Shown one piece after another: positions 17,523-26,662 of a stretch of DNA of 64,000 bases. A program made the translations under genes and the position numbers. Where the stretch lies: contig NZ_CP012552.1 of the NCBI RefSeq assembly GCF_004803855.2, positions 372,001 through 436,000 on the forward strand. Direction: 5' to 3'. The stretch comes from Campylobacter sp. RM16192. GTDB lineage: Bacteria > Campylobacterota > Campylobacteria > Campylobacterales > Campylobacteraceae. The notes under the pieces are model-generated. The model saw only the letters and a program-made list of their open reading frames with translations. It had not been told where the DNA came from and searched no databases. The number at the start of each line of letters is the position of its first letter. The stretch's first letter is position 1.

Positions 17523-19895
17523 ATGGCTCAAATAAAATGCTCTCATTGTCACCAAAGCTTCGATGAAAACGTAATGATAGAGGACGATGGGCATAAATTT
17601 TGCTGTAATGGCTGTAAAAATGTCTTTAAATTTCTTCAAAATAACGGTTTTAGCGAGTTTTATACACATCTTGGAAAAAATATCTTAGAGCCCGTAAAAG
17701 AGTCCGGTGCAAATGAAAATTTTGGCGAACAGTATCAAAACTATATAAAAAATGAGAACGGATTTAGCAAAATTTCGCTTGTTATCAAAGGGATTCATTG
17801 CACTGCTTGTATTTGGTTAAATGAGAAAGTTTTATTTAATACTCCCGGTATTTTAGAGGCTAATATAAATGCTTTAAATCATAAAGCAACGATAGCGTGG
17901 GATGAGCGTGAGATAAGTTTAAATCAAATTTTAAAGCTAATTAGATCTATTGGTTATGACGCATACGCTTATGATCCTAGCAAGCAAGAAGAGCATATCA
18001 CGACTAGGAGACGCGAGTTTTATGCGAAGCTTATAGTTGGAATTTTTGGCACTATGAATATCATGTGGCTTGCTGTGGCTCAATATGGCGGATATTTTAC
18101 CGGCATGCAAGAGGATATAAAGGGAGTTTTAAATTTTGCCGAATTTGTGTTAGCTAGCGTAGTGTTATTTTATACCGGAAGTGATTTTTTCAAAGGTGCT
18201 CTTGCCGCTATAAAAAATAGAGCTCAAAATATGGACTTGCTGATTGTTTCAGGCTCTCTTATGGCATATATATTCTCAATTTACTCTATGTTTTCAAGGA
18301 GTGGCGAGGTTTATTTTGATTCCGTTGCAATGATAATCACATTTGTATTTATCGGAAAATATCTAGAGGTTTTGAGTAAAAAACGCGCTTGTGATACTCT
18401 TGATGGCTTAAATTCGATGATTGCCAATAAGGTTAGCGTAAAAATTAATGGAAAAATAGAGCTAAAAAACGTAAACGATGTAGCTATAGGCGAAATTGTT
18501 GTAATAAAACCTGGCGAAATGGTCTTGATAGACGGAGTTATAGTAAATGGATCGGCAAGTTTTGATTATTCTAGCTTGACCGGCGAGAGTGTGGCTATAT
18601 TTAAAGAAGAAAGAAGCGAAATAAGTAGCGGTGCTATATGCTTAGATGGGCTTGTAGAGTATAACACGAATGTAAAATTTAGCGATTCGACTCTCAATAA
18701 GATCATAATTTTATTGGAAAATGCAACTACTAAAAAGCCATATATCGAGAAGCTTGCCAATGAAATTTCTGGTAAATTTTCAAGTGTTATAATGATTCTT
18801 AGCCTGCTTACATTTATATTTTGGTTTTTACAAGAAGGCTCTTTTGAGCACGCTTTGATTGTCTCTATTTCGGTTATTATTATAGCTTGCCCATGCGCTT
18901 TGGCGCTGGCTACTCCTGTTAGCACTCTTGTTGGGCTTACTGCAGGATTTAAAAATGGAATACTTTTTAAAGAGGCTAGGATCCTAGAAGTTCTTGCAAA
19001 GTGCGATACAGTGGTATTTGATAAGACTGGCACCTTAACCGAAGGTAGACCTAGCGTGCATAAATTTGATAGTTTTTTTAAATTTGATCAAAATTTGCTC
19101 TATTCTCTTCTTAAAAGCTCGTCTCATCCCGTTAGTAACGGAGTTTGTGAATTTTTAAAAAGTAAATTTAGTAAGCTTAAAATTTTAAATTTAACCAATG
19201 TAAAAAGTATTCAAGCAAAGGGTGTAAGCGCACAATTTAACGATATAAAGATTCATGGAGGTAGTGAGAAATTTATGCGTGAACTAGGCTTTAGTATAGA
19301 TGAAACAAGCGAAAAAACCAACTATTTTTTTGCTATAGATGGTAAAATCGCTGCCAAATTTGAGCTGATAGACTCGATAAGAAGCGAAGCTAAAGAGTGT
19401 GTAAGTATATTAAAAGATATAGGAATCGGAGTTATGATGCTAAGCGGAGATAATGAATTTACAGCTAAAAGCGTATCAAACGAGCTTGGCATAGATAAAT
19501 TTAAGTCTGGATGTTTACCTGATGAGAAAGCAAAATTTGTAGAAGAGCTTGTAAAAAACGGCAAAAAAGTTGTGATGGTGGGCGATGGGATAAACGACTC
19601 AATAGCGCTTAGTCTTGCAAATGTTGCCGTGTGTATGGGAAGTGGCGCAGATGTGAGCTTAAAAAGAAGCGATGTCGTACTATTAAATGATAATTTAAAA
19701 CTTTTAACACAGGCTGTGAAGCTATCTCGTCATACATTTAAAATAGTTAAACAAAATTTAGCCATATCTTTAATCTATAATGCGCTTACGATACCTCTTG
19801 CTATGGCTGGATATGTCGCACCTGTAATAGCAGCCATCTCTATGTCGGCTAGCTCTATTTTAGTTGTGGCAAATGCAATGAGGATAAAAAGATGA
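17523..19895 (+). CDS. ccoI: Copper-translocating P-type ATPase CcoI (FixI type)
   Basis: A 790-residue P1B ATPase. The N-terminus has an extra cysteine-rich module (CSHCH at 6-10, CCNGC at 27-31) typical of CcoI/FixI, then a heavy-metal domain with GIHCTACIW (Cys 93 and Cys 96). The membrane metal site is CPC at 456-458, the phosphorylation loop DKTGTLTEG and the hinge GDGINDS. CcoI proteins deliver copper for assembly of cbb3-type cytochrome oxidase. The downstream ccoS overlaps by four bases and supports this over a detoxifying CopA. The oxidase structural genes are not in the window. Confidence 0.93.
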   Translation: MAQIKCSHCHQSFDENVMIEDDGHKFCCNGCKNVFKFLQNNGFSEFYTHLGKNILEPVKESGANENFGEQYQNYIKNENGFSKISLVIKGIHCTACIWLNEKVLFNTPGILEANINALNHKATIAWDEREISLNQILKLIRSIGYDAYAYDPSKQEEHITTRRREFYAKLIVGIFGTMNIMWLAVAQYGGYFTGMQEDIKGVLNFAEFVLASVVLFYTGSDFFKGALAAIKNRAQNMDLLIVSGSLMAYIFSIYSMFSRSGEVYFDSVAMIITFVFIGKYLEVLSKKRACDTLDGLNSMIANKVSVKINGKIELKNVNDVAIGEIVVIKPGEMVLIDGVIVNGSASFDYSSLTGESVAIFKEERSEISSGAICLDGLVEYNTNVKFSDSTLNKIIILLENATTKKPYIEKLANEISGKFSSVIMILSLLTFIFWFLQEGSFEHALIVSISVIIIACPCALALATPVSTLVGLTAGFKNGILFKEARILEVLAKCDTVVFDKTGTLTEGRPSVHKFDSFFKFDQNLLYSLLKSSSHPVSNGVCEFLKSKFSKLKILNLTNVKSIQAKGVSAQFNDIKIHGGSEKFMRELGFSIDETSEKTNYFFAIDGKIAAKFELIDSIRSEAKECVSILKDIGIGVMMLSGDNEFTAKSVSNELGIDKFKSGCLPDEKAKFVEELVKNGKKVVMVGDGINDSIALSLANVAVCMGSGADVSLKRSDVVLLNDNLKLLTQAVKLSRHTFKIVKQNLAISLIYNALTIPLAMAGYVAPVIAAISMSASSILVVANAMRIKR

Positions 19896-20113
19896 GCACA
19901 GAAATAATAGCTATGATGATAGGGATTTCGACTCTGCTCGGAGCTTTTGGCTTGGTAGCTCTACTTTGGGGGATAAAGACTAAGCAATTTGAAGATTATC
20001 GTAAATTTTTAGACGGAACAAAATATGATGATGAAGATGCTTTGAACGATGCATATAATATGGAGCAAAAACAAAAAGAGGCGGCCAAAAAAGGCTATAG
20101 GCCACCTGATTGA
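19892..20113 (+). CDS. ccoS: cbb3-type oxidase assembly protein CcoS
   Basis: A 73-residue protein with one N-terminal transmembrane helix (IIAMMIGISTLLGAFGLVALLWGIKTKQFED) followed by a charged tail. The pattern of a hydrophobic helix ending in FLWGIKTKQFEDY-like sequence is diagnostic of CcoS, needed for metal cofactor insertion in cbb3 oxidase. The ATG overlaps the end of ccoI (ATGA), so the pair is translated together. It converges with the cytochrome c gene at 20161. Confidence 0.92.
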   Translation: MSTEIIAMMIGISTLLGAFGLVALLWGIKTKQFEDYRKFLDGTKYDDEDALNDAYNMEQKQKEAAKKGYRPPD

Positions 20114-20160
20114 TTAATCTACTGCTAAAACTAGATGTCGTAGCTGTATTAAGAATAACA

Positions 20161-20463
20161 TTATTTTAAAGTTTCAATAAAGTCATTGACAGCTTTTATA
20201 TCGTCCATGCTCAATTTCATCATCTGAGCTTTCATTACGCCACCCATACCATATAGGTTTGCTGTACCAGCTTTGTAGCCTTCAAGTGCTTTTAAGCGAT
20301 CCTCTTTGGATACAGAGACAAGCGGTGGAACTTTATTCGCATATTTTGCATCAGCATATTGTCCATGACAGGCGTTACATTTTTTATAAATTTCAGCACC
20401 GTCAGCTGCATATAAAGATGAGCCCAAAGCAATGGCAGTTACAAAAAAGATAATCTTTTTCAT
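20161..20463 (-). CDS. Periplasmic mono-haem cytochrome c (c553 type)
   Basis: A 100-residue class I cytochrome c with a Sec signal peptide ending near SSLYA|ADGAE. The haem site is CNACH, and a distal Met ligand is expected in the GGVMKAQMMKLS stretch. Small cytochromes of this type carry electrons from the bc1 complex to cbb3 oxidase or to periplasmic enzymes. In C. jejuni one such gene lies next to ccoS and gmhB; here a second copy follows at 20724. The two copies share the frame of YKKCxACHG, the KVP segment and LKxYKAGT and probably arose by duplication. Confidence 0.9.
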   Translation of the reverse strand: MKKIIFFVTAIALGSSLYAADGAEIYKKCNACHGQYADAKYANKVPPLVSVSKEDRLKALEGYKAGTANLYGMGGVMKAQMMKLSMDDIKAVNDFIETLK

Positions 20464-20701
20464 TTTTTTCCTTTAATAAAATTTATCGGTTATTATATTC
20501 TTAATTTGCTTAAAATAAATTATAAAAAGAAACTAAAATATTATTAAAGTCGATATATTAGTTTTAGTCTTAATTGAGAAGTTGTATGAAATTATAAAAA
20601 AGCAATTAATAAATAAAAGTTTAAAATACAAATAAGTATTAACATATATTGCCAAATATGTTGTAGATTGTTAGATAAATAAATTTTAATATGAAAAAAT
20701 A

Positions 20702-20717
20702 GGGCGGAATTCCGCCC
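20702..20717 (-). terminator. Terminator of the second cytochrome c gene
   Basis: The palindrome GGGCGGAATTCCGCCC is followed on the minus strand by TATTTTTTC. It lies six bases after the stop codon of the gene that begins at 21029. Its GC-rich stem stands out in very AT-rich surroundings. Confidence 0.8.
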
Positions 20718-20723
20718 AAATAG

Positions 20724-21029
20724 TTATTTTAAAGTTGTAATATACTCAGAAACAGCTTCTATATCAGCTTCGCTCATAGGGCCTACTATCGGCTTCATCA
20801 TGGCAGCAGATTTAAATTTATTTAGAGTGCCTGCTTTATATGCTTTTAGCGCTTCTACCATCTCTTCTTTCTTTAGAGTTGTAAGAACTGGAACTTTATT
20901 TAAGAAAGATTTTTCAGCTTTAGGTCCGTGGCATGCTACGCATTTTTTATAAAGTGTAGCACCGTCAGCTGCAAAAAGGCCACAGGTTAATAAAGCAGCA
21001 ACACCAGAAACTATAAGTAATTTTTTCAT
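20724..21029 (-). CDS. Periplasmic mono-haem cytochrome c, paralogue of the gene at 20161
   Basis: A 101-residue protein starting at ATG 21029, six bases after AGGGGA; an upstream in-frame ATG has no ribosome site. The signal peptide ends near CGLFA|ADGAT. The haem-binding motif is CVACH and likely Met ligands lie in FKSAAMMKPIVGPMS. It is similar in size and layout to the neighbouring cytochrome but has its own ribosome site and terminator, so the two can be expressed separately. The likely role is electron transfer in the periplasm, with cbb3 oxidase (ccoI/ccoS nearby) or another terminal enzyme as partner. Confidence 0.9.
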   Translation of the reverse strand: MKKLLIVSGVAALLTCGLFAADGATLYKKCVACHGPKAEKSFLNKVPVLTTLKKEEMVEALKAYKAGTLNKFKSAAMMKPIVGPMSEADIEAVSEYITTLK

Positions 21030-21134
21030 TTTAATCCCCTTTAGTAAAATAATCAAAGTATTATATTATAAAAAGGTAAATTTTAGCTATATTAGCCTGT
21101 AAACTTATTTTTCTAAAAATTTAGCAATTTTAAG

Positions 21135-21140
21135 TATAAT
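21135..21140 (+). promoter_or_regulatory. -10 box directly before gmhB (leaderless candidate)
   Basis: TATAAT ends seven bases before the gmhB ATG, and no ribosome site lies between them. Transcription would be expected to begin at or within two bases of the start codon. Confidence 0.55.
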
Positions 21141-21147
21141 TTTGCTT

Positions 21148-21660
21148 ATGAATAATACAAATTTTCAAAAAGCCCTATTTTTGGATCGCGACGGCGTTAT
21201 TAATGAAGATTTTGGATATGTTTATGATATTGATAACTTTATATTTAAACCAGATATTTTTAATGATGTCAAAAACTTTGTAAATAACGGATTTATCATT
21301 GTTGTAGTCACTAATCAATCAGGAATTGGGAGAGGATATTATACATTAGAGCAGTTTAATAGGCTTAGTGAATTTATGCTGCGCGAATTTAAGAAAAATA
21401 GTATTAATATTTCTAAAATTTGTTTTTGTCCTCATGCTCCAGAGGCTGATTGTGAGTGCAGAAAACCAAAGCCAAAGATGATTACAGATGCCGCAAAAGA
21501 GCTAAATATAGATCTTAAAAAATCAATCATGATAGGCGATAAGGATAGTGATATAAAGGCTGCAGAGACGGCTGGAGTCGGTATGAGCTTTATGCTTGAT
21601 GGAGTGATATTTAAAAGTGTGGGCGATGTTTTTAAGAGTTTAAAAGATAAGGAAATTTAA
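21148..21660 (+). CDS. gmhB: D-glycero-beta-D-manno-heptose-1,7-bisphosphate 7-phosphatase
   Basis: A 170-residue HAD-type phosphatase that removes the 7-phosphate in the ADP-heptose pathway for the LOS inner core. The nucleophile motif is FLDRDGVIN (DxD), followed by VVTNQSGIGRG, the zinc-loop cysteines and His in CFCPHAPEADCECRKPKP, and the final GDKDSDIKAA. The ATG at 21148 is chosen over a TTG two codons upstream. It heads gmhB-hldD-hldE-gmhA, the complete heptose set, with the hldD start overlapping its stop. Confidence 0.94.
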   Translation: MNNTNFQKALFLDRDGVINEDFGYVYDIDNFIFKPDIFNDVKNFVNNGFIIVVVTNQSGIGRGYYTLEQFNRLSEFMLREFKKNSINISKICFCPHAPEADCECRKPKPKMITDAAKELNIDLKKSIMIGDKDSDIKAAETAGVGMSFMLDGVIFKSVGDVFKSLKDKEI

Positions 21661-22649
21661 TGAATTTAGATAATAAAAAAATAGTTATTACTGGTGGTGC
21701 AGGCTTTATAGGTTCGGCTTTGGCTCACTATTTTGATCAAAATTATCCAAACTGTGAGGTTTTAGTTGTGGATAAATTTAGAAGTAGCGAGATATTTAGT
21801 AATGGAAATTTAAAGAGTTTTGGTCATTTTAAAAATTTGCTAGGATTTAAAGGTGAAATTTATGAAGGTGATATTAATTGCTCTAAGACCTTAACTTTGA
21901 TAGAAAATTTTAAACCAGATATTATATATCACGAAGCTGCGATATCTGACACCACTGTAAGAGAGCAAGACGAGCTAATGCGTACAAATTTAAATAGCTT
22001 TAAAGATCTATTGGAAATTTGTAAAAGAATAAGTGCAAAAATTATATATGCAAGCTCGGCGGCAACTTACGGAAACGCTAAAAGCCCTCAAACAGTAGGT
22101 GAATGTGAGGCGCCTAATAACGTATATGGATTTAGCAAGCTAAAGATGGATCATTTGGGACAAAAGTATGCAAAAATGGGTGTTGGTGTAGTTGGTCTTA
22201 GATATTTTAATGTTTATGGCAAGGGTGAGTTTTTTAAAAATAAAACCGCCTCTATAGTACTTCAATTTGGCTTGCAAATTTTAAGCGGTAAAGCACCTAA
22301 GCTTTTTGAGGGAAGTGATAAGATAAGGCGCGATTTTGTATACATTAAAGATATCATAAATGCGAATTTGCTAGCTATCAATGCACCAAGCGGAATTTAT
22401 AATGCAGCCACAGGCAAAGCTAGAAGCTTTCAAGATATAGCCGACATTTTGCAGCGAGAGCTTGGTGCTAATTTGGGAAGCGAATATATAAAAAATCCAT
22501 ACATAAACTCGTATCAATTTCATACAGAAGCCAATATTGAAACTACTAAAAAAGCCTTAAATTATGAGCCAAAGTGGAGCTTGGAAGAGGGTATAAAAGA
22601 CTATATTCCTGAGATAAAAAGAATTTTCAAGGAAGAGCTAAATGCGTGA
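21660..22649 (+). CDS. hldD: ADP-L-glycero-D-manno-heptose 6-epimerase
   Basis: A 329-residue short-chain dehydrogenase/epimerase. The nucleotide-binding motif ITGGAGFIGSAL begins near residue 10, and the catalytic YGFSK (Tyr and Lys) and the DTTVREQD and FNVYG segments are present. It converts ADP-D,D-heptose to the L,D form used by WaaC and WaaF. Its start overlaps the gmhB stop by one base and its stop overlaps hldE by eight bases, so translation is tightly linked. Length is typical of the Campylobacter WaaD/HldD proteins. Confidence 0.94.
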   Translation: MNLDNKKIVITGGAGFIGSALAHYFDQNYPNCEVLVVDKFRSSEIFSNGNLKSFGHFKNLLGFKGEIYEGDINCSKTLTLIENFKPDIIYHEAAISDTTVREQDELMRTNLNSFKDLLEICKRISAKIIYASSAATYGNAKSPQTVGECEAPNNVYGFSKLKMDHLGQKYAKMGVGVVGLRYFNVYGKGEFFKNKTASIVLQFGLQILSGKAPKLFEGSDKIRRDFVYIKDIINANLLAINAPSGIYNAATGKARSFQDIADILQRELGANLGSEYIKNPYINSYQFHTEANIETTKKALNYEPKWSLEEGIKDYIPEIKRIFKEELNA

Positions 22650-24048
22650 AGTTCGTGTTTTAGTCGTTGGCGATTTGATGCTGGATCACTATATCTGGGG
22701 TAGTTGCGATAGAATTTCTCCTGAAGCGCCCGTGCAGGTCGTAAAGATAAAAAATGAGACTAAAAGGCTTGGTGGGGCTGGAAACGTGGTGCTAAATTTA
22801 CTATCTTTAGGTACTAAAGTAGGTGTAATTAGTGTAGTTGGTGCAGATGAAGTCGGCGAAGAGATTATAGAGATTTTAGAAAAATTTGGGGCAAAGGTTG
22901 AATTTATTAAACGTGAGAGTTCTCGAATAAGCTCTATAAAAAGTCGTGTAATGGCGACTCATCAGCAGGTTGTAAGAATCGATAAAGAGAGCGCTGAAGA
23001 TATAGATTGTGAAGATGAGGTGATAGCTAAATTTAAAGAAAATTTGAAAAATTATGACGTAGTTTTGCTTTCTGATTATGGAAAAGGTGTTTTAACACCT
23101 AGAATTTGCAATGAACTTATAAATTTAGCAAATTTAGCCGGGATTTCGGTGCTTGCTGATCCAAAAGGGAAAAACTATTCAAAGTATAAAAATGCAACTT
23201 TAATAACTCCAAATAAAAAAGAGGCTAGTGAAGCTGTGGGCTTTGCGATAGATAGCGATGAGAGTCTTGAAAAAGCTATTAAAAAGCTAAAAGATGAGCT
23301 AAATTTAAAATATTCTGTTATCACTATTTCAGAAGAGGGAATAGCACTTTTAAAAGATGACAAAGCGGTTAAATTTCCTGCACTTGCCAAAGAGGTTTTT
23401 GATGTTACTGGAGCAGGAGATACGGTGCTTGCTACGCTTGGATATATGCTTGGACTAAATGACGATATACAAAAGGCTATCGAGACTGCAAATTTAGCCG
23501 CCGCTGTTGTAGTGGCCAAGGTTGGAAGTGCGACTGCAAGCTTTGAGGAGATAAATGAGCTTGTTAGAAGGCGCACCAGTGTTGGTTTTGAAAATAAGAT
23601 AAAGAGCCTTGACGAGCTTAAGGAAGTTCTTGTAAATCGTGGTAAAAAGAGACTGGTTTTTACAAATGGTTGCTTTGATATCTTGCACAAAGGGCACGCC
23701 AAATATCTAGCCAAGGCAAGAGAATTTGGAGATATTTTAGTTGTAGGGCTAAATTCGGATCGCTCGGTAAGAGAGCTAAAAGGAGAGAGTCGTCCGATAA
23801 ATAGTGAGGACGATAGAGCCTTTATTTTAGCTGCTCTTGGAGTGGTTGATTATGTAGTGATATTTGATGAGCTTACGCCTATTAATTTGATATCTGCGTT
23901 AAAGCCTGATATCTTAGTTAAGGGTGCTGATTACGAAGGCAAAGAAGTTGTGGGAAGCAATATAGTCTCTGATGTGAGGCTCGTTGAATTTGTAGAAGGA
24001 AAAAGCACGACTAATTTAGTAAATAGGATACAAAATGCAAATAGATAA
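22642..24048 (+). CDS. hldE: Bifunctional heptose 7-phosphate kinase / heptose 1-phosphate adenylyltransferase
   Basis: A 468-residue fusion of two enzymes. The N-terminal ~320 residues form a ribokinase-type kinase ([11 protein letters not shown] at the start and [15 protein letters not shown] as the catalytic/ATP motif). The C-terminal part is a nucleotidyltransferase with [13 protein letters not shown] and the later VKGADY segment. It performs the phosphorylation before GmhB and the adenylylation after it. Both halves are complete. It overlaps hldD by eight bases and gmhA by 14 bases. Confidence 0.95.
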   Translation: MREVRVLVVGDLMLDHYIWGSCDRISPEAPVQVVKIKNETKRLGGAGNVVLNLLSLGTKVGVISVVGADEVGEEIIEILEKFGAKVEFIKRESSRISSIKSRVMATHQQVVRIDKESAEDIDCEDEVIAKFKENLKNYDVVLLSDYGKGVLTPRICNELINLANLAGISVLADPKGKNYSKYKNATLITPNKKEASEAVGFAIDSDESLEKAIKKLKDELNLKYSVITISEEGIALLKDDKAVKFPALAKEVFDVTGAGDTVLATLGYMLGLNDDIQKAIETANLAAAVVVAKVGSATASFEEINELVRRRTSVGFENKIKSLDELKEVLVNRGKKRLVFTNGCFDILHKGHAKYLAKAREFGDILVVGLNSDRSVRELKGESRPINSEDDRAFILAALGVVDYVVIFDELTPINLISALKPDILVKGADYEGKEVVGSNIVSDVRLVEFVEGKSTTNLVNRIQNANR

Positions 24049-24601
24049 TATGATAAAAAGTGAGATGCAAGGACACAGAGCTACCATAGAGGCAACTTTT
24101 GCGATGCATGAAGATATTAAAAAAGCTTGCTTTATGGCAGTGGAGACCTTGAAAAATGGAGGTAAAGTCTTGCTTTGCGGAAATGGCGGAAGTGCAGGAG
24201 ATGCACAGCATATAGCAGCCGAGCTAACAGGCAGGTATAAAACCGAAAGAAAGGCCTTGGCAGGTATTGCTCTAACGACTGATACCTCGGCTCTTACAGC
24301 CATAGGAAATGATTACGGATATGAGTTTGTATTTTCTCGTCAACTTGAAGCTTTGGGACGAAGCGGAGATCTATTGATAGCTATATCTACAAGCGGAAAT
24401 AGCTCTAATGTAATAAGGGCGCTTGAGGTTGCAAAAGAGCTAAATATCCGCACAATAGGACTTAGTGGCAAAGGCGGTGGTGCTATGAATGAAAATTGTG
24501 AGTTAAATTTGGTTGTGCCATCAAGCGATACTCCAAGAATCCAAGAGATGCATATACTGATAGGACACATTATCTGCCAAGCAATTGATGACGCTTTTTA
24601 G
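24035..24601 (+). CDS. gmhA: Sedoheptulose 7-phosphate isomerase
   Basis: A 188-residue SIS-domain enzyme that opens the heptose pathway by making D-glycero-D-manno-heptose 7-phosphate. The motif [19 protein letters not shown], the [10 protein letters not shown] phosphate-binding loop and the late histidine stretch ([11 protein letters not shown]) are intact. The ATG lies within the last codons of hldE. It ends the four-gene operon and converges with waaF, leaving 32 bases between stop codons. Confidence 0.95.
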   Translation: MQIDNMIKSEMQGHRATIEATFAMHEDIKKACFMAVETLKNGGKVLLCGNGGSAGDAQHIAAELTGRYKTERKALAGIALTTDTSALTAIGNDYGYEFVFSRQLEALGRSGDLLIAISTSGNSSNVIRALEVAKELNIRTIGLSGKGGGAMNENCELNLVVPSSDTPRIQEMHILIGHIICQAIDDAF

Positions 24602-24633
24602 AGTTTTAAAAGAGAGCGCCTGATTATTTTTGA

Positions 24634-25593
24634 CTATATAGATGCTCTTTTTTCTAAAATTTCTTTAAAATTTTTCCTTATAGCCTCTATAATCATCTGT
24701 GGTTTTAGCTCTTTCATACATTCGTGCGTTCCAATTGGACAGACTCGTTTCATGCAAGGCGCACATTTTAGATTTAGATGCAAGATATGTGCTTTATCGT
24801 TATGCCAAGGACTGGTTTCTTTAAATTTTGTTGGTCCAAAAATAGCTATAGTGGGCACTTTATAAGCTGCCGCTATATGCATAGGACCGCTGTCGTTTGT
24901 TATGAAAATATCTATTCCGCCGATTTTTTCGCAAAGCTCTTTTATATCGGTTTTTCCGGCTAAATTTTCGCACTCTATATTTTCTTTGGTTAAAATTTCC
25001 TCAATTTTATTACAAATCTCGGCTTCGCTTTTTGATCCAAAAATCACTATTTCAAACTCACTGCTAAACTCTTTAGCAACCTCGGCAAAGTATTCAGGAT
25101 ACCATCTTTTTGCACTTCCATAGCTTGCGCCTGGATTTAGTCCTATACTCTTTTTTTCAAATTTAAAAGGCTCAAAATCTAATTTTAATTCATCGTGTAT
25201 AATGTCTAAATTTAGTGATTGTTGTATGAAATTTTGATATTTTTTTACTTGATGAGTTATGTTTTTTGTCTTTTTAAATTTAAATTTTCGCTTCGCGCTT
25301 AAAAAAAACATTAAAAATCTACTTGTAAAACTACTTCTAAAGCTAATTGCAATATCAAATTTGCCTAGAGTTTTTGCGGTTTTAAAGATACTTAGAAAGC
25401 GACTTTTATTTTTTTTGCTGTCATCAATCAGTATTTGCTCGCAGTTCGGATGGTTTTTTATAAGTTCTGTTGCTGCAAACGAGCCAAAAAATGTAAATTT
25501 GGCCTTTGGAAATTTAAGCAATATGCTTTCTATTGCTGGAGTTGCCATAATGCAGTCACCTAGCCAAGTCGGAAGCTCAATGAAGATTCGCAT
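24634..25593 (-). CDS. waaF: LOS heptosyltransferase II
   Basis: A 319-residue GT9 enzyme that adds the second heptose to the LOS inner core from ADP-heptose at the inner-membrane surface. The N-terminal ELPTWLGDCIMATPAIESIL is the classic WaaF acceptor-side motif. The C-terminal domain has NPGASYGSAKRWYPE, FITNDSGPMHIAAAY and FGPTKFKETSPW. The tail has four cysteines (CAPCMKRVCPIGTHECM) as in many heptosyltransferases II. It sits next to gmhA as in C. jejuni and overlaps the preceding GT4 gene by 17 bases on the minus strand. Confidence 0.9.
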   Translation of the reverse strand: MRIFIELPTWLGDCIMATPAIESILLKFPKAKFTFFGSFAATELIKNHPNCEQILIDDSKKNKSRFLSIFKTAKTLGKFDIAISFRSSFTSRFLMFFLSAKRKFKFKKTKNITHQVKKYQNFIQQSLNLDIIHDELKLDFEPFKFEKKSIGLNPGASYGSAKRWYPEYFAEVAKEFSSEFEIVIFGSKSEAEICNKIEEILTKENIECENLAGKTDIKELCEKIGGIDIFITNDSGPMHIAAAYKVPTIAIFGPTKFKETSPWHNDKAHILHLNLKCAPCMKRVCPIGTHECMKELKPQMIIEAIRKNFKEILEKRASI

Positions 25594-26611
25594 TTATGAT
25601 TTCCAAAGTTTTTTCTGCATTTTTTTCGATGCTGAAATTTTTAGCTAAATTGAAATTATCATTCTGAATACTGGTTAAAAATTCTTTTTCGTTTAGTAAC
25701 TTTTCTAATAAATTTAAGATATTTTCATCATTTGCAGAGCTCATTACAAACTCTTTTTTTAAAATCTCACCGGCTCCGTTTTGAGCTGTAGTGATAACGG
25801 CATTTTTAAAGCTAAGCGCTTCTAAAACGACATTTGAAAATGGTTCATAATGGGTAGGAAAGATCAAGATATCGCTGATTTTATAAAATTTATCAACATC
25901 TTTTCTAGCTCCTAGAAATTTAACTCTATCTTCTAAATTTAGCGACTTTGCAAGAGAAATATAGCTGTTTAAATTTTTATCCTTGCCGATAATTATCGCT
26001 TGAAAATTTGATTTGATTTTAGAAAGAAGATTTAAAAGCTCTTTTGCACCTTTTCGCTTAAAGCCACTTCCTACAAATAGTATTATAGGTATTTTTTCAT
26101 CCAATTTAAGCTCTTTGCAAAGCTCTTGTTTAGCATCTGTTTTATTAAAATCCTCTTGAAGTTTAACTCCGTTATATATAACTTCAATCTTGTTTTCGTT
26201 GATATTATAAACATCAATTATCTGCTGTTTAATAAAATTTGAGTTTGCGATTATCTTTTTTGAGTTTAAAAAACATCTTTTTTCAAGTGCAGGAATAACG
26301 AAATTTAGAGGATTTAAAAACCAAAATTTCTTGCTTTTCATATATACCTTATGCACCCCGTCTCCTGCACGGTAGATGTCTGCTGAGCTAACCCGCTCTA
26401 AAGAGAAGTAAAAATTATCATTTTTGCTTAATTTTACTTGAAGATTATATATCAAGGCTTTTATCCAAGAGCTTAAAAATTTAGGTGCATTAAGGTTTTT
26501 TATCTCACATTTTATGCCTTTATTTTCAAGCGTGTTAATCAGGCGCGAGAGATAAATTTCCGCCCCTCCGATTGCCTTTGAGCTCATTCTTAAAAATGTT
26601 ATTTTTTTCAT
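25577..26611 (-). CDS. GT4-family glycosyltransferase of the LOS core
   Basis: A 344-residue GT-B enzyme. The N-terminus reads TFLRMSSKAIGGAEIYL; a middle motif SSADIYRAGDGVHKVYM is shared with WaaG-like and Campylobacter core transferases. The C-terminal donor domain has ILFVGSGFKRKGAKEL and FPTHYEPFSNVVLEALS, the GT4 EX7E-type region. It is likely cytoplasmic and adds a hexose to the LOS core, but sugar and linkage cannot be read from sequence. It is transcribed with waaF, and its own -10 box ends six bases before the start codon. Confidence 0.8.
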   Translation of the reverse strand: MKKITFLRMSSKAIGGAEIYLSRLINTLENKGIKCEIKNLNAPKFLSSWIKALIYNLQVKLSKNDNFYFSLERVSSADIYRAGDGVHKVYMKSKKFWFLNPLNFVIPALEKRCFLNSKKIIANSNFIKQQIIDVYNINENKIEVIYNGVKLQEDFNKTDAKQELCKELKLDEKIPIILFVGSGFKRKGAKELLNLLSKIKSNFQAIIIGKDKNLNSYISLAKSLNLEDRVKFLGARKDVDKFYKISDILIFPTHYEPFSNVVLEALSFKNAVITTAQNGAGEILKKEFVMSSANDENILNLLEKLLNEKEFLTSIQNDNFNLAKNFSIEKNAEKTLEIINANLH

Positions 26612-26617
26612 AAAAAC

Positions 26618-26623
26618 ATTCTA
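26618..26623 (-). promoter_or_regulatory. -10 box directly before the GT4 gene (leaderless candidate)
   Basis: On the minus strand TAGAAT (context TATAGAAT) ends six bases before the ATG at 26611. No ribosome site fits in the gap. Confidence 0.5.
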
Positions 26624-26647
26624 TAAAAAAATTAATAAAAGATTGGT

Positions 26648-26653
26648 TATAAT
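26648..26653 (+). promoter_or_regulatory. -10 box directly before the GT9 gene at 26663 (leaderless candidate)
   Basis: TATAAT in GGTTATAATTGCG ends nine bases before the ATG, with no Shine-Dalgarno sequence between. The expected leader is at most about four bases. It is divergent from the promoter at 26618-26623. Confidence 0.55.
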
Positions 26654-26662
26654 TGCGCCATT

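Noticed and set aside
23175-23714. Minus-strand open frame of about 180 codons inside hldE
   Set aside because: It lies opposite the kinase domain of hldE, is Ser/Thr/Leu-rich and has no ribosome site or family resemblance; a shadow of the real gene.
24602-24633. Hairpin between the convergent gmhA and waaF stops
   Set aside because: AAAAGAGAGC and GCTCTTTTTT pair only imperfectly, with a long loop partly inside waaF; not convincing as a terminator.
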